DNA of 64,000 nucleotides from Cloeon dipterum (Eukaryota; Arthropoda; Insecta; Ephemeroptera; Baetidae): NCBI RefSeq assembly GCF_949628265.1, contig NC_088789.1, positions 20,949,883 to 21,013,882 of the forward strand, read 5' to 3'. Shown piece by piece: positions 63,130 to 64,000 of this stretch (position 1 is its first letter; each line of letters starts with the position of its first letter). The notes under the pieces were generated by a model. It saw only the letters and a program-made list of their open reading frames with translations, ran no database searches and was not told where the DNA came from. The position numbers and the translations under genes were made by a program.

Positions 63130-64000
63130 CTTTTTCTAAATTATAAATTAACAGTTATTAATTGCAGTAGAAGCTTCTGATTCTCAATTATTTTTAACAT
63201 TATCCCACTCTATTTTACATTCTTGTTAATGCTTTATGAGCAGAAGTGACAAATTGGTGACCGGAATATAATATTAGACAGTTTTTCCTCCTCCTTTCTC
63301 TCTGCTTGCTTCTGTTTTCGCGTAAAGTGAAACTGCGCCGAATTTGGTGCAGCCAGGACACGCAATATAATCAAAATCACCATGCCAAGGCTTCACGCGA
63401 GCGGTCCGCATGTCATGAAATGCGTGTCACGATATATTATATAGCTTCAAAAAGTTGATCTGTTCTTTATAATGTTTCAGTTCAAATTAGACGCAGCTTC
63501 GTCGCAGATCCTTCACTAGCGAGAGCGATTATTTAAAGCATTTTTTAAAAAAATTATTATCATTATAATTTATCAATTTTTTTCATCGCCACATTGATTT
63601 TTATCTTATGGTTTCTTCAGCTCAATATAAGAGAAAACGGGAGAAGAAATTTGACTTCATTCAATATTTACAAGAATAATATGGTGGAATTACGTGAAAC
63701 AAATATTTGTTTGTTTTTATTAAAAATACATTTTTAAAAATGGTATATGCATGATTTTATTAGTCATTTTGCTTCGTTTGCCATTAGACTTATATTCTAG
63801 ATAAAATCTTATTGCTCGAAGGTGAAATAGCTAAAAATAGAGCGCCCGAAAAAAGTTAAATGCCCAAATTTTTTTTCTGATTCATGAAGTTCCCGTCACT
63901 TGATCACATGAAAAAGCCCGAAAAATGTGGAGGATCCTTTTTTTGTGTATTGATGTATTTAAACAGATAAAATTAATTATGTATTTATATTAATTGTGCT
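63130..64000. other. AT-rich end of the window
   Basis: No gene recognised. Confidence 0.5.

Overview
The window is nuclear DNA of an arthropod, almost certainly an insect. Genes are split by many GT-AG introns, often only 47-60 bp long, with AATAAA poly(A) signals. The Brat, Etf-QO, Rpb3 and Ino80 proteins are close to their insect orthologues. The many short introns in Ino80 suggest an intron-rich, probably non-dipteran insect, but the order cannot be fixed from sequence alone.

Layout: (1) 1-9.7 kb holds one large plus-strand gene (coding 1812-7249). It encodes a predicted signal peptide, a P-loop GTPase domain, glycine-rich collagen-like stretches, a coiled coil and an unassigned C-terminal domain. 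I cannot match it to a named family, and it is the best candidate for something undescribed. Three diverged copies of one repeat lie on both sides of it. (2) 9.7-17.6 kb, minus strand: brain tumor (brat), four coding exons giving 819 aa, followed by a probable 2.7 kb 3' UTR rich in simple repeats. (3) 17.6-39.4 kb: a 22 kb gene-poor, partly GC/CpG-rich stretch, best explained as brat 5' non-coding exons, introns and promoter. (4) 39.5-42.7 kb, plus strand: Etf-QO, 11 exons, 604 aa, with a TISU-like start and one GC-AG intron. (5) 43.5-44.5 kb, minus strand: RNA polymerase II subunit Rpb3, 273 aa. (6) 45.6-53.0 kb, plus strand: Ino80, 22 coding exons, 1374 aa, divergent from Rpb3. (7) 53.1-56.2 kb, minus strand: a 363-aa single-pass leucine-rich-repeat membrane protein, convergent with Ino80 and probably driven from a 5' exon about 5.2 kb upstream (near 61.4 kb). 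(8) 61.6-64 kb: AT-rich, with only a weak candidate for two terminal exons on the minus strand.

The genes do not form a pathway: Etf-QO is mitochondrial, Rpb3 and Ino80 are nuclear transcription/chromatin housekeeping genes sharing a divergent intergenic region, Brat is a translational repressor, and the LRR protein and the GTPase look membrane-bound or secreted. Notable non-coding structure includes a 122-bp TTAA-flanked hairpin element in Ino80 intron 1, a second hairpin just upstream of Ino80, one dispersed repeat shared by introns of brat and Ino80, two GC-AG introns, and a cluster of GATAT palindromes between Rpb3 and Ino80. Exon borders were read by eye from splice consensus and reading-frame continuity. 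No alignment or database search was run.
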